A stretch of DNA of 64,000 bases from Pseudomonas marginalis (GTDB taxonomy: Bacteria; Pseudomonadota; Gammaproteobacteria; Pseudomonadales; Pseudomonadaceae), in contig NZ_FNSU01000002.1 of the NCBI RefSeq assembly GCF_900105325.1, forward strand, positions 62,001 to 126,000, written 5' to 3'. Of the stretch, positions 44,455 to 53,151 are shown piece by piece. Positions within the stretch are counted from its first letter, which is position 1, and every line of letters begins with the position of its first letter. The notes beneath the pieces were generated by a model, which saw only the letters and a list, made by a program, of their open reading frames with translations, had not been told where the DNA came from and did not search any database. Made by a program: the position numbers and the translations under genes.

Positions 44455-45114
44455 TCACTGGAAGTGCATTTCTGGAACGTGGTCCGGGACGATCAGTTTA
44501 CCGGCGGTCTTGCTCACAATCTCTTCAACGCTGACGCCAGGTGCGCGTTCCTTGAGGACAAAAGCGCCATTTTCGATTTCCAGGTACGCAAGGTCCGTCA
44601 GTACGCGCTTGATGCAGTTGGCGCCGGTCAGCGGCAGGCTGCATTGGCTGAGCAACTTGGACTCACCGTCCTTGGAGGCGTGGGTCATGATCACGATGAT
44701 GTTTTCCGCACCGGCCACTAGGTCCATGGCGCCGCCCATGCCCTTGACCAGTTTGCCGGGGATCATCCACGAGGCGATGTTGCCGTGTACGTCCACTTCA
44801 AAGGCGCCGAGCACGGTGAGGTCGACGTGGCCGCCGCGAATCATCGCGAAGGATTCGGCGGAGGAGAAGATCGAGGCGCCGATGCGCGCCGTCACGGTCT
44901 GTTTGCCGGCGTTGATCATGTCGGCATCGATGGTGTCTTCGGTAGGAAACGGACCCATGCCGAGCAGGCCGTTTTCCGACTGCAGCATGACTTCCATGCC
45001 TTCGGGGATGTAGTTGGCCACCAGGGTCGGAATGCCGATGCCCAGGTTGACGTAGAAACCGTCCTGCATTTCGCGGGCGACGCGTTGAGCCATTTGTTCG
45101 CGGGTAAGAGCCAT
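44455..45114 (-). CDS. dhcB: 3-oxoacid CoA-transferase subunit B (DhcB/AtoA)
   Basis: The 219-residue beta subunit has the catalytic glutamate Glu47 in LQSENGLLGMGP, then the GGHVDLTVLGAFEVD and SWMIPGKLVKGMGGAMDLV motifs. With its partner it moves CoA from an acyl donor to a 3-oxoacid. In P. aeruginosa the homologous PA1999-PA2000 pair (DhcA/DhcB) is needed for growth on carnitine, activating dehydrocarnitine; acetoacetate is the alternative substrate. The choice between these rests on the gene order with a divergent LysR gene and atoB. Confidence 0.88.
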   Translation of the reverse strand: MALTREQMAQRVAREMQDGFYVNLGIGIPTLVANYIPEGMEVMLQSENGLLGMGPFPTEDTIDADMINAGKQTVTARIGASIFSSAESFAMIRGGHVDLTVLGAFEVDVHGNIASWMIPGKLVKGMGGAMDLVAGAENIIVIMTHASKDGESKLLSQCSLPLTGANCIKRVLTDLAYLEIENGAFVLKERAPGVSVEEIVSKTAGKLIVPDHVPEMHFQ

Positions 45115-45149
45115 TTTTATGAGTCCTTATTGTTCGGGCTGGAGGCGGA

Positions 45150-45848
45150 TTATTTGCGCACGGTGCGCTGTTCGATGCGCTTCTCGAACGTGCCGCAGAT
45201 GATCCGGTCGACGTAGATGCCAGGGGTGTGGATCTGCGCCGGGTCCAGCTCGCCCGGTTCGACGATTTCCTCGACTTCGACCACGGTGATCTTGCCAGCG
45301 GTGGCGGCCAGCGGGTTGAAGTTCTGGGCGGTGTGGCGATAGATGACGTTGCCGAAGTGGTCGGCTTTCCAGCCTTTGACGATGGCGAAGTCGCCGGTGA
45401 TGGATTCTTCCATCAGGTACGGGCGACCGTTGAATTCGCGGGTTTCCTTGCCTTCGGCCACCGGAGTACCGACGCCGGTGGCGGTGAAGAAGGCGGGGAT
45501 ACCGGCGCCGCCTGCGCGCATTTTTTCCGCCAGGGTGCCTTGGGGGGTGAGGACCACTTCGATTTCGCCGCTGAGCAACTGCTTCTCGAACAGGGCGTTC
45601 TCACCGACGTAGGAAGCGATCACCTTGCTGATCTGCTTTTCTTCCAGCAGCACGCCCAGGCCAAAGCCGTCGACGCCGCAGTTATTGGAAACCACGGTGA
45701 GGTCACGGGTGCCTTTGCGCTTGATCTCATTGATGAGGTTTTCCGGAATGCCGCACAGGCCGAAACCACCGGAGAGCACGGTCATGCCGTCTTCCAGGCC
45801 TGCCAGTGCTTCCTCGTAGGACGCCACGCGTTTATCGAAACCTGCCAT
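45150..45848 (-). CDS. dhcA: 3-oxoacid CoA-transferase subunit A (DhcA/AtoD)
   Basis: The 232-residue alpha subunit has the glycine-rich CoA-binding loop MTVLSGGFGLCGIPENLI near the N terminus, TRDLTVVSNNCGVDGFGLG and TPQGTLAEKMRAGGAGIPAFFT. The start at 45848 (MAGFDKRVASYEEAL) has GAGGT upstream, and the further in-frame extension is not conserved. It leads the dhcA-dhcB-atoB operon. The promoter must be in the 133-bp region shared with the divergent LysR gene. Confidence 0.88.
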   Translation of the reverse strand: MAGFDKRVASYEEALAGLEDGMTVLSGGFGLCGIPENLINEIKRKGTRDLTVVSNNCGVDGFGLGVLLEEKQISKVIASYVGENALFEKQLLSGEIEVVLTPQGTLAEKMRAGGAGIPAFFTATGVGTPVAEGKETREFNGRPYLMEESITGDFAIVKGWKADHFGNVIYRHTAQNFNPLAATAGKITVVEVEEIVEPGELDPAQIHTPGIYVDRIICGTFEKRIEQRTVRK

Positions 45849-45981
45849 ATGCACCTCTTTTATTGTTTGTGGGCCAGCCAATGAATCGAGTGTTGCGCTG
45901 ACAGATTGATTTGTTAAGTTGTTTTTTAAGGTTGATTGATTTAGAAAACAGCATAGTCAACCCGCCGCCCGGAGTAGCGTC

Positions 45982-46887
45982 ATGACCGTTAAACAGATGC
46001 GTGCCTTTCTGGCCGTGGCCCAAAGCCTGAGTTTTGCCGCCGCCTGCGAGCGCCTGCACCTTTCTCAATCGGCGTTGAGCCTGACCATCAAGGGCTTGGA
46101 GGAAGGGCTGGGCGGGCGCTTGTTCAGCCGCAATACGCGCAACGTGGCCCTCACGCCCGAGGGCGAATCCCTGCTGCCCCTGGCCCGTCGGCTGATGGCC
46201 GATTGGGACAATGCCGAAGACGAACTACGTCAGCTGTTCACCCTGCAACGCGGGCGGGTGACCGTGGCGGCGATGCCGTCGTTTGCCGGCAACCTGCTGC
46301 CGCCGATCCTGAAGATATTCCGCGCCCGTTACCCTCAGGTGAACGTGACGGTGCATGACTTGATCAATGAGCAAGTGCTGGAGATGGTTCGCGACCGCCA
46401 TGTGGAACTGGGCGTCGCGTTTGAACCCTCGGAAGGCTCGTCGCTGGCCTTTACGCCGTTGTACCTGGACCGCTTCATTGCGGTGGTGCCCGGTGATTCA
46501 CTGCTGGCACAGTGTGCCGAGGTCGACTGGAAAACCTTGCTGGAGCACCCGTTCATCACGTTGCAGCGGCCTTCCACGGTGCGGGTGATGCTGGAGGAGC
46601 ACCTGGGGGCCTTGAAGATGAAGCTGCCGGTGGCCTTGGAAAGCCATCAATTGGCAACCGTGGGCAAGATGGTCGCCAGCGGCCTGGGTGTCAGCGCCGT
46701 ACCGGCCTTGTGTGCGCAGCAGATGCAGGAGGCGGGCGCGCATTGCATCACCTTGACCGATCCGGTGATCGAGCGGCCGATTGGGGTGCTGACCAAGCCT
46801 GGGCATGAACTGTCGGCGGCGGCGCAGGTGTTGTTTGATATTTTTCGCGATGAGGCGGGGAAGGGCAGGTTTCCGGCGGTGTTATAA
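45982..46887 (+). CDS. dhcR: LysR-family regulator, DhcR-like
   Basis: The 301-residue LysR protein has an N-terminal helix-turn-helix (FLAVAQSLSFAAACERLHLSQSALSLTIKGLEE) and an effector-binding domain with VTVAAMPSFAGNLLPPIL and MVASGLGVSAVPALC. It is divergent from dhcA-dhcB-atoB, as PA1998 is in P. aeruginosa, where DhcR activates the carnitine catabolic CoA-transferase. The ligand would be a carnitine-derived metabolite or 3-oxoacid. Assignment is by synteny from memory; the LysR family itself is certain. Confidence 0.8.
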   Translation: MTVKQMRAFLAVAQSLSFAAACERLHLSQSALSLTIKGLEEGLGGRLFSRNTRNVALTPEGESLLPLARRLMADWDNAEDELRQLFTLQRGRVTVAAMPSFAGNLLPPILKIFRARYPQVNVTVHDLINEQVLEMVRDRHVELGVAFEPSEGSSLAFTPLYLDRFIAVVPGDSLLAQCAEVDWKTLLEHPFITLQRPSTVRVMLEEHLGALKMKLPVALESHQLATVGKMVASGLGVSAVPALCAQQMQEAGAHCITLTDPVIERPIGVLTKPGHELSAAAQVLFDIFRDEAGKGRFPAVL

Positions 46888-46897
46888 AACAGCTATT

Positions 46898-46930
46898 AAA
46901 AAGCCCGCTCGAATAAACCAGCGGGCTTAA
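46898..46930. terminator. Terminator between the LysR gene and the hypothetical gene
   Basis: AAGCCCGCT pairs with AGCGGGCTT around CGAATAAACC. A-run and T-run flank the stem, suiting the convergent genes on both sides. Confidence 0.75.
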
Positions 46931-46949
46931 ATTTAAAGTGGCACTGTTA

Positions 46950-47279
46950 TCAGCAGTATCTATCAATCACTTTAACGTGCGATTGGCCTTTGAGGTTCTG
47001 CCATTCGGTATTAAGTGTGTGGAATACTTGCTCGATAAAGTTGCGATCGGCCGCGGCCTTCTTGCCGACATAACCCTGGCCACGGCGGTACATCTTCAGG
47101 CGCGCCGCCAGTTCACGGTTATTGCGGTCGAACTCGGCTTCTTCGGTGTGGGGCGCCAGGCAGTCGATTTGCACTTCGCCCGATTTGCCAATCCACAGGA
47201 TATGGTCGTCGAGTGTGTCTTTCTGCGCTGCGAACATCTCAGCCAATTCATCGATAGTTGGTTGGTTGTTCAGATTCAT
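46950..47279 (-). CDS. Conserved hypothetical protein
   Basis: This 109-residue, soluble, mixed alpha/beta protein starts MNLNNQPTIDELAEMFAAQKDTLDDHILWIGKSGEVQIDCL and has a basic middle (ARLKMYRRGQGYVGKKAAADRNF). The N-terminal segment resembles small proteins in other Pseudomonas, but I recognise no domain. There is no signal peptide. It has its own terminator on the 3' side and a long gene-poor upstream region. The codon pattern is normal, so it is likely a real gene of unknown role. Confidence 0.65.
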   Translation of the reverse strand: MNLNNQPTIDELAEMFAAQKDTLDDHILWIGKSGEVQIDCLAPHTEEAEFDRNNRELAARLKMYRRGQGYVGKKAAADRNFIEQVFHTLNTEWQNLKGQSHVKVIDRYC

Positions 47280-47743
47280 GTGTAAGCCCCTTGACCAGTT
47301 GGCGATCTATCAGTTGATTCCGTTAAAACTGCTTAGTTGTCTCCGGCTTGGAAAACCGGGCGTCAGTGACGGTCTGCCGAATACGGGCAGGGTCTTGAAC
47401 CTGATGCATGTAGTCTTGCTGATGAACTGCTACGCAATGGTTTCATAACGAAGACAAGCCGCATTTGAGCGCCTTGTACCGATCCTTTCGGGTCGGTCAG
47501 CTTCATCAATCTGCCTTGTGGGCAGTGCACATCCGGAAAAAACAGCTCGGCGGTCAGACGAGCTTGTTCAAAACGCTTGCTACCAACGCTCCCGATCCGG
47601 GAGACGTCTAGATCATGCAAGGACAAAAAGGTTACGTCAACGGTTATGTAGTGATTATTTTTGATCACTACATAATTCGTCGTGGCTATGGGGAGATACG
47701 GCAAATGCGTGACTCGAGCGTCATTTTTTGCGCTGGACGGTCG
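47280..47743. other. Gene-poor stretch of unusual composition
   Basis: Between the hypothetical gene and the sirtuin gene no convincing gene is seen. A 113-codon frame (47363-47704, minus) has no family likeness and an unusual Ser/Cys-rich tail. A 48-codon plus-strand frame starts at 47615 behind a weak GGGAG. Neither is supported. The only clear structure is a 12-bp-arm inverted repeat at 47644-47675. The stretch could hold a decayed mobile element or an unannotated RNA. Confidence 0.5.
47644..47675. repeat. AT-rich inverted repeat
   Basis: TTATGTAGTGAT and ATCACTACATAA are exact reverse complements around an 8-base TATTTTTG loop. The dyad is AT-rich and lacks a T-run, so an operator or element end is more likely than a terminator. 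Confidence 0.6.
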
Positions 47744-48607
47744 CTATGGCTGAGGAGGGGTTGACTGCAGGCGGTCTGCCAACAAGGGCAGAAGCTGTTC
47801 GCACGAGGTTTCGATCTTTACCTGCAACAACTCATCACCCCGGGTCTTGCCCAGGTTGATGGCGATCACCGGTTTGCCCTGTTCGACCATTGCCTTGCAC
47901 AGGCGAAATGCGGAGTAAGCCATCAGCGATGAACCTACCACCAGCAGCCCCTCGGCATGGGCTACCGCCGCCATCGCCCTGGCTGCCGTCGCCGGTACGA
48001 CGTTCTCGCCAAAAAACACCACGTCCGGTTTCAGTCGCTCACCCTGGCAATGGGGGCAGCGGGGGACCTGGAAGCGCTCTTCAAACGCGGGATCAAGCAG
48101 GGTGTCACCATCAGGCGCCTGTACCGCATGGACTTGCGCCAGGTACGGGTTATCGATTTCCATCTGGCGCTGGATCAGGTCGCGCGTGCTGTGCAACTGG
48201 CAATCCAGGCACAGCACCCGGTGCAGGCTGCCGTGCAATTCAATCACGTCATGGCTACCGGCCTGGTCATGCAAGGTGTCGACGTTTTGCGTGATCAGGC
48301 CGCTGATGTGCTGGCGTTGTTGCAAGGTCGCCAGTGCCCGGTGAGCGTTGTTCGGCTGGGCGATACGTACCCTCGGCCACCCCAGCATCGCCCGTGCCCA
48401 ATAGCGCCGCCGCGCCTGGGCAGTGGCGAGGAACTCCTGGTACATCATCGGCGCCTTGCCCCGGCGCACGCCTTCGCTGTCGCGGTAGTCGGGGATTCCC
48501 GACGACGTGCTGATGCCCGCACCGGTCAATACCAGGAAACGCCGTTCGGCCATGGCGCGGTGCAGGGTGTCGAGGTGGTCCTGTTGATGTTCCAGGGTAT
48601 CGAGCAT
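47744..48607 (-). CDS. NAD-dependent protein deacylase (sirtuin)
   Basis: The 287-residue SIR2-family enzyme has GAGISTSSGIPDYR (NAD binding, from residue 29), TQNVDTLHDQAG, the catalytic His125 in IELHG, zinc-binding Cys133, Cys136, Cys184 and Cys187, FFGENV and GSSLMAYSAFRL. Sirtuins remove acyl groups from lysines of enzymes such as acetyl-CoA synthetase while consuming NAD. The sequence lacks the Tyr/Arg pair of CobB-type desuccinylases as far as I can see, so ordinary deacetylation is likely. It follows the CBS gene by 8 bp on the same strand, probably in one operon. Confidence 0.9.
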   Translation of the reverse strand: MLDTLEHQQDHLDTLHRAMAERRFLVLTGAGISTSSGIPDYRDSEGVRRGKAPMMYQEFLATAQARRRYWARAMLGWPRVRIAQPNNAHRALATLQQRQHISGLITQNVDTLHDQAGSHDVIELHGSLHRVLCLDCQLHSTRDLIQRQMEIDNPYLAQVHAVQAPDGDTLLDPAFEERFQVPRCPHCQGERLKPDVVFFGENVVPATAARAMAAVAHAEGLLVVGSSLMAYSAFRLCKAMVEQGKPVIAINLGKTRGDELLQVKIETSCEQLLPLLADRLQSTPPQP

Positions 48608-48615
48608 GGGGTCCC

Positions 48616-49056
48616 CTATTCGCCGCGGATGTACTGCTCCAACTGCTTGATCAGGTCTGCCTGTTCGGCGATGGCTTCCTTGACCAGGTCACCGATGGAG
48701 AGCAGGCCCAGCAGTTTGCCGTCTTCGACCACCGGCAGGTGGCGCAGGTGACTGTCGGTCATGATGTTCATGCACGCTTCGACACTTTTATGGGTATCGA
48801 CGGTTATCACCGGCGAGCTCATGACCTCATGGACCTTTGTAGTGACTGACGATAGGCCCTTGAGCATTATTTTGCGTGCGTAATCGCGTTCGCTGATGAT
48901 CCCCACCACCGTGCCTTCCTTGACCACCGGCAAGGCGCCGACGTTTTTCTCCGACATCCGCACCAGCGCCTCAAACACAGTGTGGTCCCATTGGATGGTG
49001 TGGACGTCCTGGTTTTTCTGGTCCTTGGCTTTGAGCAATTGTGCGACGGTTTTCAT
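48616..49056 (-). CDS. CBS-domain pair protein
   Basis: The 146-residue protein is made of two CBS domains. First: VHTIQWDHTVFEALVRMSEKNVGALPVVKEGTVVGIISERDYARKI; second: VITVDTHKSVEACMNIMTDSHLRHLPVVEDGKLLGLLSIGDLV. A short C-terminal helix follows. Such stand-alone CBS pairs bind adenine nucleotides and modulate partner proteins. ATG at 49056, 8 bp after a GGAG, is preferred to the in-frame GTG at 49065. The upstream gene of an apparent operon with the sirtuin gene, it may link adenylate or NAD state to deacylation; that is inference. Confidence 0.85.
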   Translation of the reverse strand: MKTVAQLLKAKDQKNQDVHTIQWDHTVFEALVRMSEKNVGALPVVKEGTVVGIISERDYARKIMLKGLSSVTTKVHEVMSSPVITVDTHKSVEACMNIMTDSHLRHLPVVEDGKLLGLLSIGDLVKEAIAEQADLIKQLEQYIRGE

Positions 49057-49175
49057 GGCGGCCACTCCGGTGTTGTTGTTATCCCCTACAGAATCCTAGA
49101 CGGCACTCGCCGGGGCAAGGTCCAATGCGGCGTTAAACCCGTCGAAAAACGTCATTCGCCGGTTTTTTTCGCCTT

Positions 49176-51125
49176 TCACCCGGTTTTTTTCGGTTTCCTG
49201 GCGCGCTCTGGGCCAGTGGCGGTCTTGCGAGGGGCCGCCTTGCGCTTCTTTTTCCACGGCGCAGCACCTCGGCCCGGCGGGCTGGCCGGCCCGCTGATGG
49301 TCATGCGCATGCCGTTGCAACGGGCTACTTGCTTGCTCATCCACGCCGCCTGCTTGGCGACGAATTCTTCCAGGCTCATCTCGCCGCTTTGCACCATGTC
49401 CAGCGCCTGCTCCCAGATCGCGGTGGTGCCGGGGTCGGCAATGGCGCGGGGCACCGCGTCGATCAGGCTGAAGGCTGCCGGGGTGGCCGACAGCGCCTTG
49501 CCGTTCTTCACCAGGTAACCGCGGTCGAGCAACCCCTGGATAATCCCCGCACGGGTGGCTTCGGTACCGATGCCGGTGGTGTCCTTGAGCTTTTGCTTGA
49601 GCAGCGGGTCTTCCACCAGCTTGGCGACGTTTTTCATCGCCTTGATCAGGTCGCCCTCGGTGAAGGGCTTGGGTGGCTGGGTCCACAGGTCCTTGAGGTT
49701 GACCTTGACCACGGCGTAATCCTGGCCCTGCACCAGTGTCGGCAAGGCCTGGGGCGCCGGTGCTTCTCGGCCCTTCGCCGGTGCCAGGGCTTCGGGCAAG
49801 GCACGTTTCCAGCCCGGCTCGATCACCACTTTGCCCACCGCACGCAACGCCTGGCCCGCACAGTCGAAATCCGCCTGGGTGCGATCGTATTCATGGTTGG
49901 GCAGGAACTGCGCCAGGTAACGCGCGCGAATCAAGGTGTAGACCGCACGGTGCTTGCCGTTGAGTTGGCCGACGTCCTTGCCGGCGCCGGTGGGAATGAT
50001 GCCGTGGTGCGCGCTGACCTTGGCATCGTTCCAGGCCCGTGAGCGGCGTTGGGGATCGATATGCGGCATCAGCTCATGGACTGCCGCATCCCCACGGCCC
50101 AATGCGGCGAGAATCTTCGGCGCCTCGCTGTGCTGGCTCAATGGCAGGTAACCACAGTCACTGCGGGGGTAGGTGATGACCTTGTGGGTTTCGTAGAGGG
50201 ATTGGGCGATATCCAGGGTTTCCTGGGCGCCGAGGCCGAGTTTCTTCGAGCAGATCTCCTGCAGGGTGCCGAGGTCGAAGGGCAGGGGCGCCACCTCGCG
50301 CATGCGTTCGGTGCGCAGCTTGATCAGGCGTGCGCTGGCGGCGTTGCTCATGGCGTCGGCAGCGTCCCGGGCCAACTGCGGGTCAAGGCAGCGGCCCTGG
50401 TCGTCACAGGCATCCTCGGTCGCGCGCCATTGTGCGGTAAACGTGATGGATTGGTGGCGCAGGTCCACATCAATGGCCCAGTACGCCACGGGCACGAAGT
50501 CGGCGATGCTGCGGTCGCGGTCCACCACCAGGCGCAAGGTCGGTGTTTGCACCCGGCCTACCGGCAGCACGCCCTGATAGCCGGACTGACGCCCCAGCAG
50601 GGTAAACAGGCGACTCATGTTCATGCCGATCAGCCAGTCGGCGCGGGAGCGGCCCAGGGCCGAGTGGTACAGGCTGAAGGTTTCGGCGCCGGGCTTGAGC
50701 GCCGCCAGGGCCTTGCGGATGGAGGCATCGTCCAGTGCCGACAGCCATAACCGCTGGATCGGCCCGCGATAGCGGCAATGCTCGACCAGTTCGCGGGCGA
50801 TCATCTCGCCTTCACGGTCGGCGTCGGTGGCGATCACCAGTTCCTGGGCTTCCCCCAGCAGGCGCTTGACGGCCTTGAACTGGCTGGCGGTCTTGGGCTT
50901 GACCAGCATCTTCCATTTTTCCGGGACGATCGGCAGGTCGGCCAGCACCCAGCGTTTGTATTTGGCGTCGTAGGCGTCGGGCGGGGCGGTTTCCAGCAGG
51001 TGGCCGATGCACCAGGTGACGGTGACCCCATTGCCCAACCAGCAACCGTCGCCACGGCGACTGGCGCCGAGCACGGCCGCGATGTCCTTGGCCTGGGAGG
51101 GTTTTTCACAGAGGTACAGCCGCAT
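49176..51125 (-). CDS. topB: DNA topoisomerase III
   Basis: The 649-residue type IA topoisomerase begins MRLYLCEKPSQAKDIAAVLG. The toprim acidic motif is DADREGE (101-107), followed by LPVGRVQTPTL, and the catalytic Tyr319 is in VITYPRSDCGYLP. The C terminus ends in a Lys/Arg-rich, proline-rich tail (about 620-649) that could bind DNA. TopB decatenates replication intermediates. In-frame ATG/GTG codons up to 51134 exist, but homologues start at MRLYLCEKP. No strong ribosome site is visible. Confidence 0.93.
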   Translation of the reverse strand: MRLYLCEKPSQAKDIAAVLGASRRGDGCWLGNGVTVTWCIGHLLETAPPDAYDAKYKRWVLADLPIVPEKWKMLVKPKTASQFKAVKRLLGEAQELVIATDADREGEMIARELVEHCRYRGPIQRLWLSALDDASIRKALAALKPGAETFSLYHSALGRSRADWLIGMNMSRLFTLLGRQSGYQGVLPVGRVQTPTLRLVVDRDRSIADFVPVAYWAIDVDLRHQSITFTAQWRATEDACDDQGRCLDPQLARDAADAMSNAASARLIKLRTERMREVAPLPFDLGTLQEICSKKLGLGAQETLDIAQSLYETHKVITYPRSDCGYLPLSQHSEAPKILAALGRGDAAVHELMPHIDPQRRSRAWNDAKVSAHHGIIPTGAGKDVGQLNGKHRAVYTLIRARYLAQFLPNHEYDRTQADFDCAGQALRAVGKVVIEPGWKRALPEALAPAKGREAPAPQALPTLVQGQDYAVVKVNLKDLWTQPPKPFTEGDLIKAMKNVAKLVEDPLLKQKLKDTTGIGTEATRAGIIQGLLDRGYLVKNGKALSATPAAFSLIDAVPRAIADPGTTAIWEQALDMVQSGEMSLEEFVAKQAAWMSKQVARCNGMRMTISGPASPPGRGAAPWKKKRKAAPRKTATGPERARKPKKTG

Positions 51126-51237
51126 GGTCATCACATCAGATCGGGTTGATGCTTTGCAGGATGCTCAGTCAGAGGAATTTGAGCAACTATTATCTGTATG
51201 GATGTACAGCAATTCGTGTAAGCGTTGCGGAAATAAA

Positions 51238-51326
51238 TGTGGGAGGGGGCTTGCTCCCGATAGCGCCATATCAGTCAACGCAACTGTGACTGAACCACCG
51301 CTATCGGGAGCAAGCCCCCTCCCACA
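51238..51326. repeat. Paired REP element with perfect 28-bp arms
   Basis: The arms 51238-51265 (starting TGTGGGAGGGGGCTTGC) and 51299-51326 are exact reverse complements around a 33-base spacer. This is the classical Pseudomonas REP doublet, related to the shorter hairpin at 17989. It lies between the end of the MHS transporter gene and the start of topB. Confidence 0.9.
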
Positions 51327-51354
51327 AGGGATCTCCTGTGTTCAGGCGATCGGT

Positions 51355-52977
51355 TTAATTGTTGTCGAGATCCACATGCCGCGTTTCTTTAAGGCAAAAC
51401 AATCCGACAATCAGGCTCACCCCCGTCACCACCACCGGGTACCACAAGCCATAGAAGATATCCCCGGTGTACACCACCAGCGCAAACGACACGGTCGGCA
51501 GGAAGCCGCCAAACCAGCCGTTACCGATGTGGTAGGGCAGGGACATCGAGGTGTAGCGGATACGTGTCGGAAACAGCTCGACCATCAGCGCCGCCAGCGG
51601 GCCGTAGCACATGGCGGCGATCAGGATCAGCACCACGATCAGCACCACCACCATCACCTTGTTGACCTGCGCCACATCCGCCGAAGTCGGGTAGCCGGCC
51701 AGGGCCACTGCACCGCGCAGCGCTGCCTCGTCGAAGCCGTCGATGCGCACTTCACCCACGCTGACCTGCACCGGGCTGCCGGCCGGGGCGGCGGCACTGC
51801 TGTACGGCAGGCCTTGTTTGACCAGGAAGGTCTTGACCTTGTCGCACGGGCTGTCAAATTTCGCCTTGCCTACCGGATCGAACTGGAAGGTACAGGTGGC
51901 CGGGTCGGCCAGCACGGTGATCGGTGCCTGGCGGCTGGCCTGGTCCATCGCCGGGTTGGTGTAGTGCGCCAGGCCCTTGAAGATCGGGAAGTACAGCGCG
52001 GTGGCCAGCAGCAGGCCGAGCATCAGCACCGGCTTGCGCCCGACCTTGTCCGACAGCCAGCCAAAGAAGACGAAGAACGGCGCGCCAATCACCACGCTGA
52101 TGATCAGCAGCATATTGGCCAGGGCCGGGTCCATCTTCAGGAACTGCGTGAGGAAAAACAGCACATAGAACTGCGACGCGTAGAACGTTACCGCTTGCCC
52201 ACCGTTGATGCTGAACAGCGCGATCAGCACCACCTTGAGGTTTTCCCATTTACCGAAGGACTCACGGATCGGCGCCTTGCTGGCCTTGCCTTCCTCTTTC
52301 ATTTTCAGGAATGCCGGCGACTCGTGCAGGCTCATGCGGATCCAGGTGGAAATACCCAGCAGCACAATGGAAAACAGGAACGGGATACGCCAGCCCCACA
52401 CTTCGAACTGATCGCCGGTGAAGTACCGGCATGCCAGCACCACCAGCAACGACAGCAGCAAACCGAGGGTCGCGGTGGATTGAATCCAGCTGGTGTTGAG
52501 GCCGCGTTTGCCGGCCGGCGCATGCTCGGCCACATAGGTGGCCGCACCGCCGTACTCGCCGCCCAATGCCAGGCCTTGCAGCATGCGCAGCACGATCAGG
52601 ATGATCGGCGCCGCGATGCCGATGCTGGCGTAGGTTGGCAGCAGGCCGACGCAGAAGGTCGCCACGCCCATCAGGATGATGGTCACCAGGAACGTGTATT
52701 TGCGCCCGATCATGTCGCCCAGGCGGCCGAACACCAGCGCGCCGAACGGGCGCACCACAAAGCCGGCCGCAAAGGCCATCAAGGCAAAGATAAACGCCGT
52801 GGTGTCGTTGACCCCGGCAAAGAACTGCTTGCTGATCACCGCCGCCAGGGCGCCGTAGAGGAAAAAGTCATACCACTCGAACACCGTCCCCAGGGACGAG
52901 GCGAAGATGACTTTTCTTGATTCGTTACCGGTGCTCGCGTTGGTGGCCGAGCCCAGGGTTTGAGCATGTTCTGACAT
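51355..52977 (-). CDS. MFS metabolite:H+ symporter (MHS family) with a periplasmic insertion
   Basis: The 540-residue permease has the MHS pattern: FASSLGTVFEWYDFFLYG, RPFGALVFGRLGDMIGRKYTF and LQGLALGGEYGGAATYVAEHAP. It is about 100 residues longer than typical family members of 430-450. The extra part (about residues 340-435, between GLLLATALYFPIFKG and the VVVLIVVLILI segment) is hydrophilic, holds two Cys (TCTF, SPCDK) and probably forms a folded loop. Relatives import shikimate, alpha-ketoglutarate or osmolytes. A REP doublet follows on its 3' side. Confidence 0.85.
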   Translation of the reverse strand: MSEHAQTLGSATNASTGNESRKVIFASSLGTVFEWYDFFLYGALAAVISKQFFAGVNDTTAFIFALMAFAAGFVVRPFGALVFGRLGDMIGRKYTFLVTIILMGVATFCVGLLPTYASIGIAAPIILIVLRMLQGLALGGEYGGAATYVAEHAPAGKRGLNTSWIQSTATLGLLLSLLVVLACRYFTGDQFEVWGWRIPFLFSIVLLGISTWIRMSLHESPAFLKMKEEGKASKAPIRESFGKWENLKVVLIALFSINGGQAVTFYASQFYVLFFLTQFLKMDPALANMLLIISVVIGAPFFVFFGWLSDKVGRKPVLMLGLLLATALYFPIFKGLAHYTNPAMDQASRQAPITVLADPATCTFQFDPVGKAKFDSPCDKVKTFLVKQGLPYSSAAAPAGSPVQVSVGEVRIDGFDEAALRGAVALAGYPTSADVAQVNKVMVVVLIVVLILIAAMCYGPLAALMVELFPTRIRYTSMSLPYHIGNGWFGGFLPTVSFALVVYTGDIFYGLWYPVVVTGVSLIVGLFCLKETRHVDLDNN

Positions 52978-53057
52978 CGGGAAGCCCTCACAGTGATTAT
53001 TTATTGTTGTTCCACTGTCGGCGCCAGGCTCAGCGCCGCTATTTCTCAGTTCCTTGC

Positions 53058-53151
53058 AGGAGCGAGCTTGCTCGCGAACGTTGTCAACAATTACGCGGGA
53101 AACCCGGAGGGCAGCGGCGCTTTTGCGTTTTTCGCGAGCAAGCTCGCTCCT
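53058..53151. repeat. REP doublet overlapping the 3' end of the GMC oxidoreductase gene
   Basis: AGGAGCGAGCTTGCTCGCGAA (21 bases, 53058-53078) is repeated in exact inverse at 53131-53151. The right arm lies inside the coding frame of the GMC oxidoreductase, so its last 20 residues derive from the repeat and spacer. Confidence 0.85.

Noticed and set aside
45914..45930. TTAAG...TTAAG pair in the dhcA-LysR divergent region, like a BqsR box
   Set aside because: The spacing is seven bases, not six, and the region is T-rich, so chance is likely.
47363..47704. 113-codon minus-strand frame as a gene
   Set aside because: No ribosome site, no domain and a Ser/Cys-rich tail of shadow type.
51007..52920. 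Long plus-strand frame across topB start and the MHS gene
   Set aside because: It is His/Gln/Arg-rich, spans a REP doublet and is antisense to clear genes; a typical high-G+C shadow.
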